DNA of 62,000 nucleotides. Source: Prorocentrum cordatum. Its lineage: Eukaryota > Sar > Dinophyceae > Prorocentrales > Prorocentraceae. The DNA lies in NCBI GenBank assembly GCA_963575745.1, contig CAUYUJ010015027.1, forward strand, positions 357,796-419,795, given 5' to 3'. The first letter of the stretch is position 1. Each line of letters begins with the position of its first letter. Shown piece after piece: positions 17,202-28,193 of this stretch. The notes below the pieces were generated by a model. The model was not told the origin of the DNA. It made no database searches and was given only the letters and a program-made list of their open reading frames with translations. A program made the position numbers and the translations under genes.

Positions 17202-17952
17202 GTGCCCCTCCAGTCACCCTTCAAGGGTGACGGACGTCAGCGTACAGGGTGCCGCACTACGCTAGTCCACCATTTGGACAGGCGTACCGAGGACCTCGCC
17301 TCTGTCTCGAGGCTCTCGGCTGCTGGCACTGAGCAGCCACCCCTCACCGACCGCGAAACCGCGCTGTCACAGGCTATGGCTGCTCTCCAGCAGAGGTGCT
17401 TAGCTCTCGCCGCGGACCTCGCCGCCGCCCAAGCTCGTCAAGGCCCTCTACTCCAGCGCCTTCACAGCGCTGGGCGAGCCTTTGCCGAGCTGCTCACGGC
17501 CTCGCCCGATGGTGCCGTGCCGTCACTCACCATCCAAGCTATGCTGTCATCGTTCCGAGGCGCTCCACCTGGTGCCCCGCGCTAATCTCCTCCTTTCTGC
17601 CTGCCCGTGTGTACGCGTGGCTCCGCGTCCACGGTGTCAGGGCGTGGGGGCGGGGGGTGCCCCGTCACTGCGCGCCGCTTAGCGGCCAAGCGCCCAACTG
17701 GCGGTCTGCCAAGCCGCCTAGCCACGTGTCAGCACGTCGCCTTTTCTTGTTGGGGCCTCTTTCCTTACGCGGTCTGACAGGTGAGATCATCATCGTCTGT
17801 CCGCCGTCTGTAGCGTCTGTCGCACTGCGCCGGGGGAGGGGGTTTTTGTTGCCCGCCCTCGTATCTTAAGGCTGCACCGCCGCAAATAGTGCATGCGAGT
17901 TGTCGCACCGCAGTGCGCCTCGCGGACGGACCCTGGTCCGCCTACTTGTCCG

Positions 17953-17963
17953 ATCTCTCTCTC

Positions 17964-18035
<72 letters not shown>

Positions 18036-18178
18036 CTTTATGTATCCCTCGTTCTCTGCATCTCTCTCTCTCTCTCTCTCTCTATCCGCCTCTCCTTTTT
18101 ATCTCGTTCTCTTTTTGTTGATATCTCTCTCTCTTTCTCTTGCTCTCTCTCTCTCTCTCTCTCCCTCCCTCCCTCGTT
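17953..18178. repeat. (CT)n tract, 3' flank of second copy
   Basis: CT dinucleotide repeat with short interruptions. The element's 3' end (CCGATCTCTCTCT) runs into it without a detectable boundary. Confidence 0.9.
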
Positions 18179-18186
18179 CAGGGGCT

Positions 18187-19270
18187 CTGAGATCAGCCAG
18201 GTGGCTCCCCCTGGGCTCCCAAATGATGCCCTGGCATGGTTTTGTGACCATGTGGCTCTCAAGAGATACATGTTGGGGGCGCCAAACGGCTATTCTAGCT
18301 GAGACGCCCCACCAAAATCGGCGCGAACGGGCTCGTGAGATCAGCCAGGGTGGCTCCCCCTTGGGGCTCCCAAATGATGCCCCTGGCAGCGTTTTGTGAT
18401 CATGAGGCTCTCAAGAGATACATGTTTGGGGCGCCAAACGGCAATTCTAGCTGAGACGTCCCACCAAAATCGGCGCGAACGGGCTCGTGAGAACAGCCAG
18501 GGTGGCTCCCCTTGGGCTCCCAAAATGAATGCCCTGGCAGCGTTTTGCTGACCATGAGGCTCTAAGAGATACATGTTGGATACATGTTTGGGGCGCAAAA
18601 CGGCAATTCTTGCCTGTGACGTCCCCACAAAATCGGCTGCGAGGGCTTCGTGCGATCAGGCCAGGGTGGTCCCCTTGGGCCCCCAAATGTTGCCCCTGAG
18701 CAGCGTTTTTTTTATTGCGACCATTTGAGTCTCTCTCAAGAGATACATGTTGGGGGCGCCAAACGGCAATTCTAGCTGAGACGTCCCACCAAAATCGGCG
18801 CGAACGGGCTCGTGAGATCAGCCAGGGTGGCTCCCCCTTGGGGCTCCCAAATGGTGCCCCTGGCAGCGTTTTGTGACCATGAGGCTCTCAAGAGAGACAT
18901 GTTGGGGAGGCCAAACGGCAATTTTAGCTGAGACGTCCCACCAAAATCGGCGCGAACGGGCTCGTGAGATCAGCCAGGGTGGCTCCCCCTTGGGGCTCCC
19001 AAATGATGCCCCTGGCAGCGTTTTGTGACCATGAGGCTCTCAAGAGATACATGTTGGGGGCGCCAAACGGCAATTCTAGCTGAGACGTCCCACCAAAATC
19101 GGCGCGAACGGGCTCGTGAGATCAGCCAGGGTGGCTCCCCCTTGGGGCTCCCAAATGATGCCCCTGGCAGCGTTTTGTGACCATGAGATACATGGTGAGA
19201 CGTCTCGTGCAGCCAGGGTGGCCCCCCTTGGGGCTCCCAAATGATGCCCCTGGCAGCGTTTTGTGATCAT
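18187..19270. repeat. Tandem repeat array, unit about 150 bp, about 7 copies
   Basis: Units begin near 18188, 18336, 18487, 18652, 18815, 18966 and 19116, followed by a truncated unit at 19197-19270. Shared blocks include GATCAGCCAGGGTGGCTCC, CAAATGATGCCCCTGGCAGC and CACCAAAATCGGCGCGAACG. Copies differ by few substitutions, the third and fourth most. No coding frame persists. Confidence 0.9.
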
Positions 19271-19288
19271 GAGAGAGTGCGAGTGTGA

Positions 19289-19388
19289 GCTTAACTTATC
19301 TTATCTTATCTTGAAATCTCTTCTTATCATATCTTGTGTTATCTTATCTTATCTTGTAGTATCTTATTTTGTCTTGTCTTATCTGGTG
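19289..19388. repeat. TCTTA pentanucleotide array
   Basis: Imperfect repeats of TTATC/TCTTA, a local AT-rich patch. Confidence 0.85.
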
Positions 19389-19460
19389 ATTATCATTGGG
19401 AGGAGGGAGGCGCGAGCGGGAGGAAGAAGGAGGGGGAGGAGTGGGAGGCGTCAGAGTAAT

Positions 19461-19520
19461 AACAAGAACCCCAATCCTTAGGATATGGGGAACAAGAACC
19501 CCAATCCTTAGGATATGGGG
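19461..19520. repeat. Perfect 30-bp tandem duplication
   Basis: 19461-19490 and 19491-19520 are identical (AACAAGAACC ... GGATATGGGG). Confidence 0.95.
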
Positions 19521-20687
19521 AATAAAAATGTTGGAATGGCCTTTTTTCGGCGCCGCCTCGGAACTCGATTTTCCGGCGGCGGCCGGAACTGGCTCCGGAC
19601 CCGGCCCGAGCGCCGGCCTGGGCGCTGGCTCGGGCGTGCAGCCCGGGCGCCGGCGGAAATGATGCCAGCGCTGCAGCGGGAACACGATTCGGAACGAATG
19701 GGGCCCGACAGTGAGGCCCGCGCCTCAGCGAGAGCAGCATTTTGGAAACAAATGCAAGCGAAAACCCAACTCTGGGGAAACCTGCGTGTAAAAAAACAGT
19801 ACGCAGGGGAGGGGCGGCTACTCCCAAGACGTCATCTGGGGAAGGGGGAGAGTAGTATTCATATTGAGCAATTGTGGAGGGAGGAGGGGGGAGGGGGAGG
19901 ACGTGGGGGAGGGGAGGAGGGAAGAGGGGCACCTGTGCCGTTGGGTCCACTTCCCAGGAGAACAGCCCGATGATCACCCCTGTTTTCCCGAAGGGGCCAG
20001 GGGGACAGAAAATTGCACTCTCGTCGTCAGGGTTGCCTCCCCTTGCGGTGGCCCGGCACGTACCCCGCGTGCGCTTGGGCGGGAGGCGGGTCCCCGGCGG
20101 GGGGCCCATTGGGGGTTCCACCCACCCCGCCCACGGTCAGGGTTCCCCGCCCTGGCGTTCCGTGGGGGCGAGCGGTCACGCCGACGGAGTGGCGCCCCTC
20201 GGCTGGCTGATCCGGGCGGCACGGCTTGGCGCGCCTCGTTATCTGAAGGGCGCGGCCCGAGGAATTGTAGGTCGCCTGTGCCATTTTGCTTCTGGTTGCG
20301 GTCTCCAGGTGTCCCAGGATGTTTCCTGTGTGGCCACAAGGTCGCTTATCAACTCATTGTTTCAGAGGATGTGAAGCATCTTGTGGTGGCCGGAACCACA
20401 AGAGTTTCTAGTCATTTTTTTTGGCATCGCGGGATGGTTCCCGACTCGTTGCTGTTTTCAGAACTTGCTGTTTCTCGGGGGGGCCGCGGATGCGATCGTC
20501 CTGACCACTGCGATCGCCGTCTCTGCGATTCGGCGAGCGCGAGGGGTAACCACGTAGAGGAAAGTTTTCCCCAGCGGCACTTGTTGGTTTTCCCCAGTTG
20601 TCGAGAGGGTTTGGCCACTGTCCTTCTCTATTTCGCTGCATCGCAGGCATCGAAGGGGGGAGGGGGGAGGGGAATACATAGTCGTAT
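19521..20687. other. Unique GC-rich stretch, no supported gene
   Basis: Open frames occur on both strands because of high GC, but none shows domain-like composition or a conserved motif. 19879-19930 is GGA/GGGA-rich. Confidence 0.5.
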
Positions 20688-20821
20688 GAGGATGAGGAGG
20701 AGGAGGAGGAGGAGGAGGAGGAGGAGGAGGAGGAGGAGGAGGAGGAGGAGGAGGAGGAGGAGGAGGAGGAGGAGAAGAAGAGAAGGAGAAGGAGAAGGAG
20801 GAGGAGGTGGAGGAGGAGGAG
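20688..20821. repeat. (AGG)n trinucleotide array
   Basis: Almost uninterrupted GGA repeats over about 85 bp, then mixed GAAGAG/GGA. Similar short arrays occur at 21929-21990, 22041-22078 and 24866-24930. Confidence 0.9.
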
Positions 20822-20825
20822 AACA

Positions 20826-21600
20826 ATGGCGAATTTGGGCGCCCTTTTGGGAGTTAGGGGGGCCTCTTGGCGGTCCCAGGGGCCTCTTGCGTACCTCAGG
20901 GAGTCACATGCGGCCTCGTGGGGGTCTTTTGGCAGCCTCTTGGAGGCCTCTCGAGCGCCGCTTAGGGCCTCGTTGGTGCCTCCTGGGGCCCTGTTGGGGC
21001 GACCTTGGGAGCATTGAGCACGCTCTTGGAACCATCTTAGATGACCTCGACCAGAGAAGGGGAGGGTCGCAATTGGCATTCCCAGTCGAGAACGCTTACA
21101 ATCGTCAGTTGGACCCCTCTTGGAGCGTTCTTGGGACGCGCTTAGGCGCTCTTGGGACCGTCTTGGGGCTCTCTTGGGCCTCTCTTGGAGCTCTCTGGGG
21201 CCTTCTTGGAGCTGTCTTGAGGCCTCGGAAAGCCATCGAAAGCAAAAAGGCGAGAAGGCAACACGCACGGATTGTCTTGTAGATGTTTGAAGGATGTTGG
21301 CCTCTTGGCGGCCTCCTGGGGGGGGGGTGTCGTTGCCACCTGGAGCCGTTTTGGAGCGTTCTTGGGGCCTCTTGAAGCATTTTGGGAACCTAAAAACTTA
21401 CACTATCTTAAGCCATCTTAAAAGTCATCTTGGTCTTTCCGAGGCACTCTTGAAACCGTCTTGGGCCATTTTGGACGCTCTAGCGCCTCGCGGGACCCCC
21501 CATCCAAGTCCAGGGGAGGGGTAAGGGGGAGGGGTTACCCCTCCCCCTAAAAAGGAAGAAGGGGGTTGGAAGAGGAAGCGCACTGGACCACCTACGCCCA
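20826..21600. repeat. 11-bp-periodic dispersed repeat, copy A
   Basis: Degenerate units of CTTGGGRCYCT spaced by about 11 bp (clearest at 21118-21230), then a conserved tail (GCCATCGAAAGC..AAAAGGCG; GCGCCTCGCGGGAC; AGGGGTTACCCCTCC; AGGGCTGATGGGATT). The same order of blocks recurs at 47160-48115 and, more weakly, at 48540-49060, so this is a mobile or segmentally duplicated family. No coding content. Confidence 0.7.
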
Positions 21601-22279
21601 GAGGGCTGATGGGATTTGCGGTGCGGTTGGCCTCGTAAATTCTGGGTGTGTTGGCGTTGGCTTCTTTGGGAGCTTCCGCGGGCGGAGCCGGAGGTCTTCC
21701 GCGGGTTTTCCGCTGGCCTTCGTCGATTGCCCAATGCCTCAAAGGCGAACCGTTTGTGGAGCGCCCCGTGTGCAGAGGCCTCTGTCTACCGCCTTGCGTT
21801 CTTGGAGGCGCTGGAAGAGCGGACGTCGGCGCGGAGGCTGAGCGGCACGACGTACGCGTTGTTCGACCTCAGCATAATGTACGAGCTCAGGCGCCCAGAC
21901 GTTTGGGCGCAGAGGGGCGGGGTGCGGCGGAGGAGGAGGAGAAGGAGGAGGAGGAGGAGGAGGAGGAGGAGGAGGTAGAAGAAGAAGAAGAAGACGACCA
22001 AGAAGAACGCCACAGTCGTAGGACTTAGGTCTGGCCGAGCCAAGAAGGAGGAGGAAGAGGAGGAGGATGAGGAGGAGGCCAGCGTAAATCCAGGATGCGT
22101 CTGCGATGCTGCAATACACCCTCCCGTCCGAATTCCCCTCCTGACACATCCACGCAGCTTTTTCTTACTGCCAGAAAAGCTTTTCGAAAGAACGGCGCAG
22201 CTGGACCTGCCATTCTGGCAAGGGTCCCGTTTTGAAGCGGATCTACCATGCACCCTAGCGGCGCAGAATTAGGAACGCA
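21601..22279. other. Mixed sequence with GGA arrays, no supported gene
   Basis: Contains (GGA)n and GAAGAA at 21929-21990 and 22041-22078. The frame over 21720-21910 (...ALEERTSARRLSG...) is open but matches no family I recognise. Confidence 0.4.
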
Positions 22280-22299
22280 AGAACTATGAACATACGGTT

Positions 22300-23060
22300 C
22301 AACGCGGTGTCCAGCGAGATGCTTTTTTCGGACCAGGATTGCCCCCCCATTCATGTAAGTGCTGTTTCAAGTTCCAAGCCTTGGTCATTCCGAGGACGTC
22401 GCAAGCGAGAACCCCACTTTGACAACGAGCCGCCCAGCACCCGTACAGTGCTACATCTGTTGAAGCTCTTGGCATTGCTAGGGAATTGACGAAGTTTCGA
22501 GCGAGAAGTCCATTTTGAACAGCACCGTCTTTCGCCATGTCAGAAGTTGGATTAAAATCGAACGTGCGTGGCGCTTAGCCGCGAGAGCATCATGTAAAAA
22601 AACGCCTTGTGCTCATCCCTGCATGGTTTGCAAGATTTGAACCGAACTCGCGCGGTGGCAAGGCGAGCACACCATTGTGATCATCCCCCCTCCTATGCCT
22701 GAACATGCTGCACCTATTTGAGACAAGCGGACGTGGCGCTAAAGCGAGAGCCACATGTCTATATGTATGTAACAAAACACACACACAACACAAACAAAAA
22801 ACCAAACAAACAACGCCCCCCATCCTTGAAGCGGCTGCACACTTTCAGGGTGAATGTGCGTTGCGCTGTGGCGAGAGCCACATGTTGAAAAGGAGCCCCC
22901 CCCAATCCTTGAAGCTGCTGCAACCGTTCAAGGTGAATGCGCTTGGCGATCAGGCGAGAGCCACACTCCGCCCCCCACCCCTCCCTCGGGCTCAATCCGT
23001 GAAGCTGTTGCAAGTGTTCAAAGACGAGCGATTGCGGTGCTAAGTCGAGAGCGCCAGTCG
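22300..23060. repeat. Degenerate tandem repeat, unit about 85-95 bp
   Basis: GCGAGAGCCACA-like blocks recur near 22310, 22404, 22499, 22578, 22664, 22743, 22870, 22962 and 23045, each preceded by a TGAAGCnGCTGCA-like block. Heavily diverged, so it is an older array than its neighbour. Confidence 0.65.
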
Positions 23061-23369
23061 AACCCACTCCCATCCTTAAAACGGTTGCATTACCCTGTGA
23101 CGTACCCAACCTATTTGTATCAATGGAAACGAGAAGTTGGCAGAAATTTGCATGGACAGACAACTTGATGTGTAAGCTACTTGGGGCACGCGCCTATGGC
23201 ATGATGCGCAGGTGAACCATACAAGGACGAGGGGCGACAGCTACAGGCTCGAAGAGGACATGGGGAGTCGGGAACGCAGAGCAGGAGAAAAACGTGCGGG
23301 AAGCCGAACCATCAGCACGGCAGCAGCAGAGGGAAGGTGATTGCAGGAGGAGAACAAGGACGAAAGCGG

Positions 23370-24605
23370 CGTCTAATTTGAGTCTGCGGTGTGTACCCAC
23401 TGTGCTGGGCCCCATCAGCAGCCCTCGAAAGTGGCGACAGTTTCACAGATCGCAGCCCCCCAGGGATGGCGAGGTCTAGTGTGAGTCTGCGGTGTGTACC
23501 CACTGTGCTGGGCCCCTCAGCAGCCTTCGAAAGTGGCGACTGCTTCACAGATCGCAGGCCCCCAGGGATGGCGGCATCTAATTTAAATCTGCGGTGAGTG
23601 CCCACTGTGGTGGGCCCGCCCAGCAGGCCTCGAACGTGGCGACAGTTTCGCAGATCGCAGCCCCCCAGGGATGGCGAGGTGTAATTTGAATCTGCGGTGA
23701 GTGCCCACTGTGCTGGGCCCCCCAGCAGGCCCCGAAAGTGGCGACAGTTTCACAGATCGCAGCCCCCCCAGGGATGGCGAGGTCTAATTTGAATCTGCGG
23801 TGGGTACCCACTGTGCTGGGCCCCCCAGCACGCTTCGAAAGTGGCGACGGCTTCACAGATCGCAGCCCCCCAGGGATGGCGAGGTCTAATATGAATCGTC
23901 GGTGCGTACCCACTGTGCTGGGTCCCCCAGCAGCCTTCGAAAGTGGCGACAGTTTCGCAGATCGCAGCCCCCCAGGGATGGCGAGGTCTAATTTGAATCT
24001 GGGGTAAAGACCCACTGCGCTGGCCCCCCCAGCAGGCCTCGAAAGTGGCGACAGTTTCGCAGATCGCAGCCCCCCAGGGATGGCGAGGTCTAATTTGAGT
24101 CTGCGGTGAGTACCCACTGTGCTGGGCCCCGCAGCAGGCTTCGAAAGTTGCGACAGTTTCGCAGATCGCAGCCCCCCAGGGATGGCGAGGTCTAATTTGA
24201 ATCTGCGGTGAGTACGCACTGTGCTGGCCCCCCCAGCAGGCTTGGAAAGTGGCGACAGTTTCGCAGATCGCAGCCCCCCAGGGATGGCGAGGTCGAATTT
24301 GAATCTGCGGTGAGTACCCACTGTGGTGGGCCCCCCCAGCAGGCCTCGAAAGTGGCGAGCGTTTCGCAGATCGCAGCCCCCCAGGGACGGCGAGGTCTAA
24401 TTTGAGTCTGCGGTGACTACCCACTGCGCTGGCCCCCCCAGCAGGCCTCGAAAGTGGCGACAGTTTCGCAGATCGCAGCCCCCCCCCCGGGATGGCGAGG
24501 TCTAATTTGAATCTACGGTGAGTACCCACTGTGCTGGGTCCCCCAGCACGCCTCGAAAGTGGCGATAGTTTCGCAGATCGCAGCCCCCCAGGGATGGCGA
24601 GGTCA
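23370..24605. repeat. Tandem repeat array, unit about 102 bp, 12 copies
   Basis: The block CAGATCGCAGCCCCCCAGGG recurs at 23445, 23547, 23651, 23753, 23855, 23958, 24060, 24162, 24263, 24366, 24469 and 24573. Units also share CGAAAGTGGCGACAGTTTC and TGCGGTGAGTACCCACTG. Frames through the array are repeat artefacts. Confidence 0.95.
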
Positions 24606-26159
24606 AAGGCAGGGGGGAAGAGAGGGACGGGAGGGGGCGGGAAGGAAGGAGACGCGCGAGCACTGCTCTATTCAAAACGAGAACCCAACGCAGGAGGGTT
24701 GGGAATTGTTCCACGAATGCAAAGGCCGTTTTCTGAAAAGGCCCCCACTCCATCCGTGAGGTTCGATCGGGCTTCAATAACAAATCACACGCAAAACGCC
24801 CAGCCCACCCTACCGACACGCCTGCGAGTGCGACAGGGACGAGTTATATATAAGGAAAGGGATAGAGGAGGAGGAGGAGGAGGAGGAGGAGGAAGAAGAG
24901 GAGGAGAAAGAGGAGGGAGGAGGGAGTACATGGGGAGATGTAATGTCCAACCCTCCTGTGCTGACTCATCGTATAGCAGTGTGGCACTGCTCCTCCCGCC
25001 CCTCCTTTCCGTGATCTCGTTTCCCGGTTTCTGTCCTCCGCCTCCGCTTCCTCCTCCTCCGCCTCCTCCTCCTCCTCCGTCTTCGCGGCGCCCCCAGGGA
25101 GTCCAGTGGATTACCCCGCGCGTACGCTCTGAGTGATGCCAGGCATGCGCTTGTCGTCCTTGTCCTGCGCCTGGGGTTTCAGCGACGGGTCTGTAAGCCA
25201 CGCAGACCCAGCGGGACCTCGCCTCCCCTGGTTGTTGCCAGGCGTGCAGCGATCGTCGCGTGCCGCCTTTGAGGTGTCCCAGCGGAGTAGCGCCATACAG
25301 CCAACAAGTTGAGATAAGGATGACCACGTTGGGCTCAGGGGGGGCTCTGGTGGCCAGAAGAGCCCCCCTTCGCCTCCGTCTTCAGCGTTCCTGCTGGTAT
25401 CATGACGGGCTGCGGATGCCCACCCCTGGGTGCAGCCAGACGTCCTGGAAGGGTCGGGTACGCCCCTGGATGGTCATGTTTTCGGGAGGGTCCCTGAGGT
25501 TCGACCCGAGAGCTTGGCCAAAACCTGCTCCCGAACAGTTTGCGGAGTCGAACAGCCTGGGGAACGATTTTGAGGATTGGGGTCCAGACCTTCAAAGCGT
25601 CCTGACATGGTTTCCAAATGGTTCCTGGTGGTTGCCATAAGTCATCGGAGGTTGTCAGGGCGTCTTCGTGCCCACGCCTAGACTCACTTCAAAATTCTGG
25701 CCAGAAGCTCAAAGCCTAGAACGCTGGTGCGGCACGCTGGCGGCGGGACGCACCTATTCTGTATTCTAGAGCGCGAGCATGACACGGCATTCGCAGGGTA
25801 CGCGGGCGGCGGATTTTTCACATTTCAGAAGGAAGAGGCGGGTTCTTCCCATGCAAAGGGCACACCGTAATCGCGTTCGCTGCTGCGGGGAAAGCAGGAC
25901 GACAAGGGCCACGAATCAAACACATACACACCGTTTGATCGGTCAAAGAACTCTGTACGAGCAAGGCGCTAGAAATAAGGACCACTTGGTCAAGGGAGGG
26001 AAAACCACCCCCACCCCGACCCCCAGAACTGGCGTTTGCTATGCAGCCCTGGGCGTTTACTAAACAGCCCTGTCCTGTTCGATTCCTTGCCTAGGCGCGT
26101 TTACCAAAGGGGGGCTTTACTTGTCGGAGTGCTGATTGTGAGGGTGAAGTTCGACCCTC
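24606..26159. other. No supported gene; inverted GGA/TCC arrays
   Basis: 24866-24930 is (GGA)n and 25036-25080 is (TCC)n, complementary to each other and about 110 bp apart. The rest is unique sequence without a convincing frame. Confidence 0.5.
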
Positions 26160-26167
26160 TGCTTGGG

Positions 26168-26262
26168 GTTCGCGCGGACTCTGGTTCTCAGGCCGTTCCT
26201 TAACCTAGGAGGGAACCTAGTCGTGGCCGAGCCTCGCCGTGGCGAGAAGAAGACCCTTCATT
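26168..26262. repeat. Dispersed repeat shared with 51048-51145
   Basis: Both copies contain CTGGTT(C/T)TC.GGCCGTTCC and CGTGGCCGAGSCTCGCCGTGG followed by GAAGA..CCCTTC. Orientation is the same. Confidence 0.6.
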
Positions 26263-26523
26263 CCTTATTCTGCGTGCCTGAGGGTAGCACGACGATTGCA
26301 TGGAAGCTCCAATGCACCACATCCTTGGACTCGGGGGCGTCTAGACACCGAACTCCCAGGCCGGCCGATCAAGCGACGTGGTGTATTCATCGAGCCACGC
26401 CCAGTCGGAGGTCCATATGCACCTATTCCTTCTCGGTAGGTCGGTCGACACTGGCCAGAATGAATCCGCAATCCGTGCTACACATTGGGCGAGCAAAAAT
26501 GCAGGTCAGTGCACATGAGGAAG

Positions 26524-26556
<33 letters not shown>

Positions 26557-26778
26557 CGCAGAACGCGAGCCTACGAACAGCAACGTTTTCTCCCACTCCG
26601 CCCGCCCCAGCGGGCCCCACGACTTGAGGCGTCATCTGCTCCTCATCCTCCTGCTGCCGCCGCTCTCCTCTTCCTCATCCGTGCGCGGGTACGGCCTGAC
26701 CCGTCCGACTACGGACTATGGAGCGTCGAACGAAGAGCGCGCGCTGCGGAACAAAAATCATCCTCCCCCTCCTTCTGC

Positions 26779-26940
26779 AAGCTCAGGCGCCCCGACTTCG
26801 AGGATGACATCCTCAGCAAAGATGCGCTCGAGGAGGCGGCCGGGCTCGAGGGTGCCCTGCGGGGCCTCGGCGGCTTCCAGAGCCTCTGCGGCGAGGCCCG
26901 GGCCCAGCACCGCGGCCTGTGCGACCCTGGTCCCCAGGGG
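26779..26940 (+). CDS. Probable upstream exon of Patched/Dispatched-like gene (first extracellular loop)
   Basis: A plus-strand frame reads KLRRPDFEDDILSKDALEE then GLGGFQSLCGEAR and CDP. This matches the pattern I know from the first luminal/extracellular domain of Patched/Dispatched-type RND proteins (a lead-in to ...LS/T..AL.E...LE, then GF..LC and a second Cys). It stands out from the surrounding low-complexity reading frames. Exact exon edges are not determinable; 26779 is the first residue that looks coding and the pattern fades after 26940. Strand and order agree with the main exons at 41933-44777. It could instead be a stray duplicated exon. Confidence 0.45.
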
Positions 26941-27586
26941 AGGAGCAGGTACCCAGAAGTGCCGGTGTGGACCCCTCCCTCGTCTCGCCACAGCCGGATT
27001 CGCTTCAAAGTTCTGGTCAGAGCGCACCCCTGGAGAGGACCAGGGAGTAGCAGTGTCGGTCCCGCTTTGTCCCCCCAGGTCTGAGCGTTGCCAATTACCG
27101 CCTGGCCGACCGCATTACACAAGACGGACTTCGGGGGTCGCCACGAAGAGAACGGGTCTTAGAGCAAAGATGCCTTGAAAGTTTTTAGCCGTGCCCGGTT
27201 TCCCAGAGCATTTCCAAGGCCCCTGGGGCCGTCAGAAACAGCTCAGGAAACAAATGCCCTGGGGAAAGCCCTGGGTCTAGGCCCCATGCTCACCAGGACC
27301 CGTTGCCTTCATGCTAAAGCAGTGGGGGCAACGCAGCTCAAGGGAGGTGACGTGACTTAGGGAGCGGCGGCTATATGGGAGAGCCCTCCAAGGGGTCTCG
27401 GAGACGTGGCCTGAAAATCACAGCGGAGGAGCGTCCATCTGTCACAGATGTTCGGGAAGTTTGATGTTGTTACCGCCGCGTGCAATGTATGACCTCCTGG
27501 ACCTCTTGGCATTTGATGGAGTTTGGGCCCTCGGGCCCCACGCTTAGCCCGTCCGGCCAGGCCCCATGGGGGGCGCTTGCTGCAAC
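26941..27586. other. Putative intron or spacer; no gene seen
   Basis: Unique sequence between the two probable exons. A further small exon (around 27480-27560) cannot be excluded. Confidence 0.35.
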
Positions 27587-27896
27587 CCCCGAGGCCTTGT
27601 TGTCCAGCTCGTCCCTGACGGCTCAGGTCGGGACCTTTTCCCGTTGGAGTCCTCCTTCGCGATGATGGAGCGCCACGACCTTCCCAGAATAGTTTTCCCT
27701 TTGGACTTCGAGCCTGCAGACAATGTCTCCTCGGAGGTGCAGGTGGGCCAGCTCCGCACCCATTTCCGGTTCAAGATCCCTGTAGATTTCAGCGGCGATG
27801 GTTTCGCCGCCCTGAAAAAGAAGTGGATCGCCTTCGTCGATGACGAGCTCTTCCCTTTTTTGTGGGAGCGCCAGGAGCTGGGAGATGATTTTCAAA
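27587..27896 (+). CDS. Probable second upstream exon of Patched/Dispatched-like gene
   Basis: The frame reads VVQLVPDGSGRDLFPLESSF, then DLPRIVFPLDFEP, then QLRTHFRFKIPVDFS and KKKWIAFVDDELFPFLW. In the family, the part of the first extracellular domain just before the sterol-sensing domain has this order: DG.G..L..L, a hydrophobic-Pro-Phe stretch, R..F.FG.PL, then an acidic/aromatic helix. The fit is by pattern memory, not alignment. Downstream at 27920-27990 the sequence is pyrimidine-rich and looks intronic. The next confident exon begins at 41933 with the first helix of the sterol-sensing domain, so about 14 kb of intron, or a missing exon, lies between. Exon borders are approximate. Confidence 0.5.
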
Positions 27897-27899
27897 GCA

Positions 27900-28155
27900 A
27901 CCGCAGGTCGATGATCGTCCTGCTCCTCCTCCCGTCTTCCCTTTTCTCCAGCTTCATCTTTCTCTTCCTCCTCCTCCTCCTGGAAATCCAGCCCTAGGAC
28001 CTCTCCTAGGGGAGTTCTGACCAAAGTTTCGATGGAGGTCCAGCCGCGGCGACGAGGAGCCTTCAGAGGGTTTCCGAACCTCGATCATCCTCCTCCTTTT
28101 TCTTCGCCTCCACCTCCTCCTCCTCCTCCTCCTCCTCCTCCTCCTCCTCCTCCTC

Positions 28156-28193
<38 letters not shown>

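Larger units (their letters stand above)
16781..17952 (+). pseudogene. 5'-truncated second copy of the LINE 3' end
   Basis: 16781 onwards aligns with 15226 onwards (C-terminal tail, stop and 3' UTR) with scattered substitutions. The tail frame stays open to TAA at 17583-17585, ending in the same residues (FRGAPPGAPR). Everything upstream (ORF1, ORF2, endonuclease, RT, RNase H) is missing, as expected from incomplete target-primed reverse transcription. Both junctions are with CT repeats. Divergence from the first copy includes changes that preserve hairpin pairing. It belongs to the same family but not to an immediate daughter of the neighbouring copy. Confidence 0.8.

Noticed and set aside
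20408-21268. Minus-strand Ser-rich frame
   Set aside because: Poly-Ser is the translation of the complementary GGA array.
19864-21282. 472-codon plus-strand frame
   Set aside because: Runs through (AGG)n (poly-Arg) and the 11-bp repeat; no domain and no credible start.
23578-24529. Long repetitive frames on the minus strand and shorter ones on the plus
   Set aside because: Units of about 102 bp are a multiple of three, so the tandem array stays open by chance; the peptide repeats mirror the satellite.
23370-24605. CRISPR array
   Set aside because: Units are contiguous near-identical repeats without spacers, and the DNA is eukaryotic.
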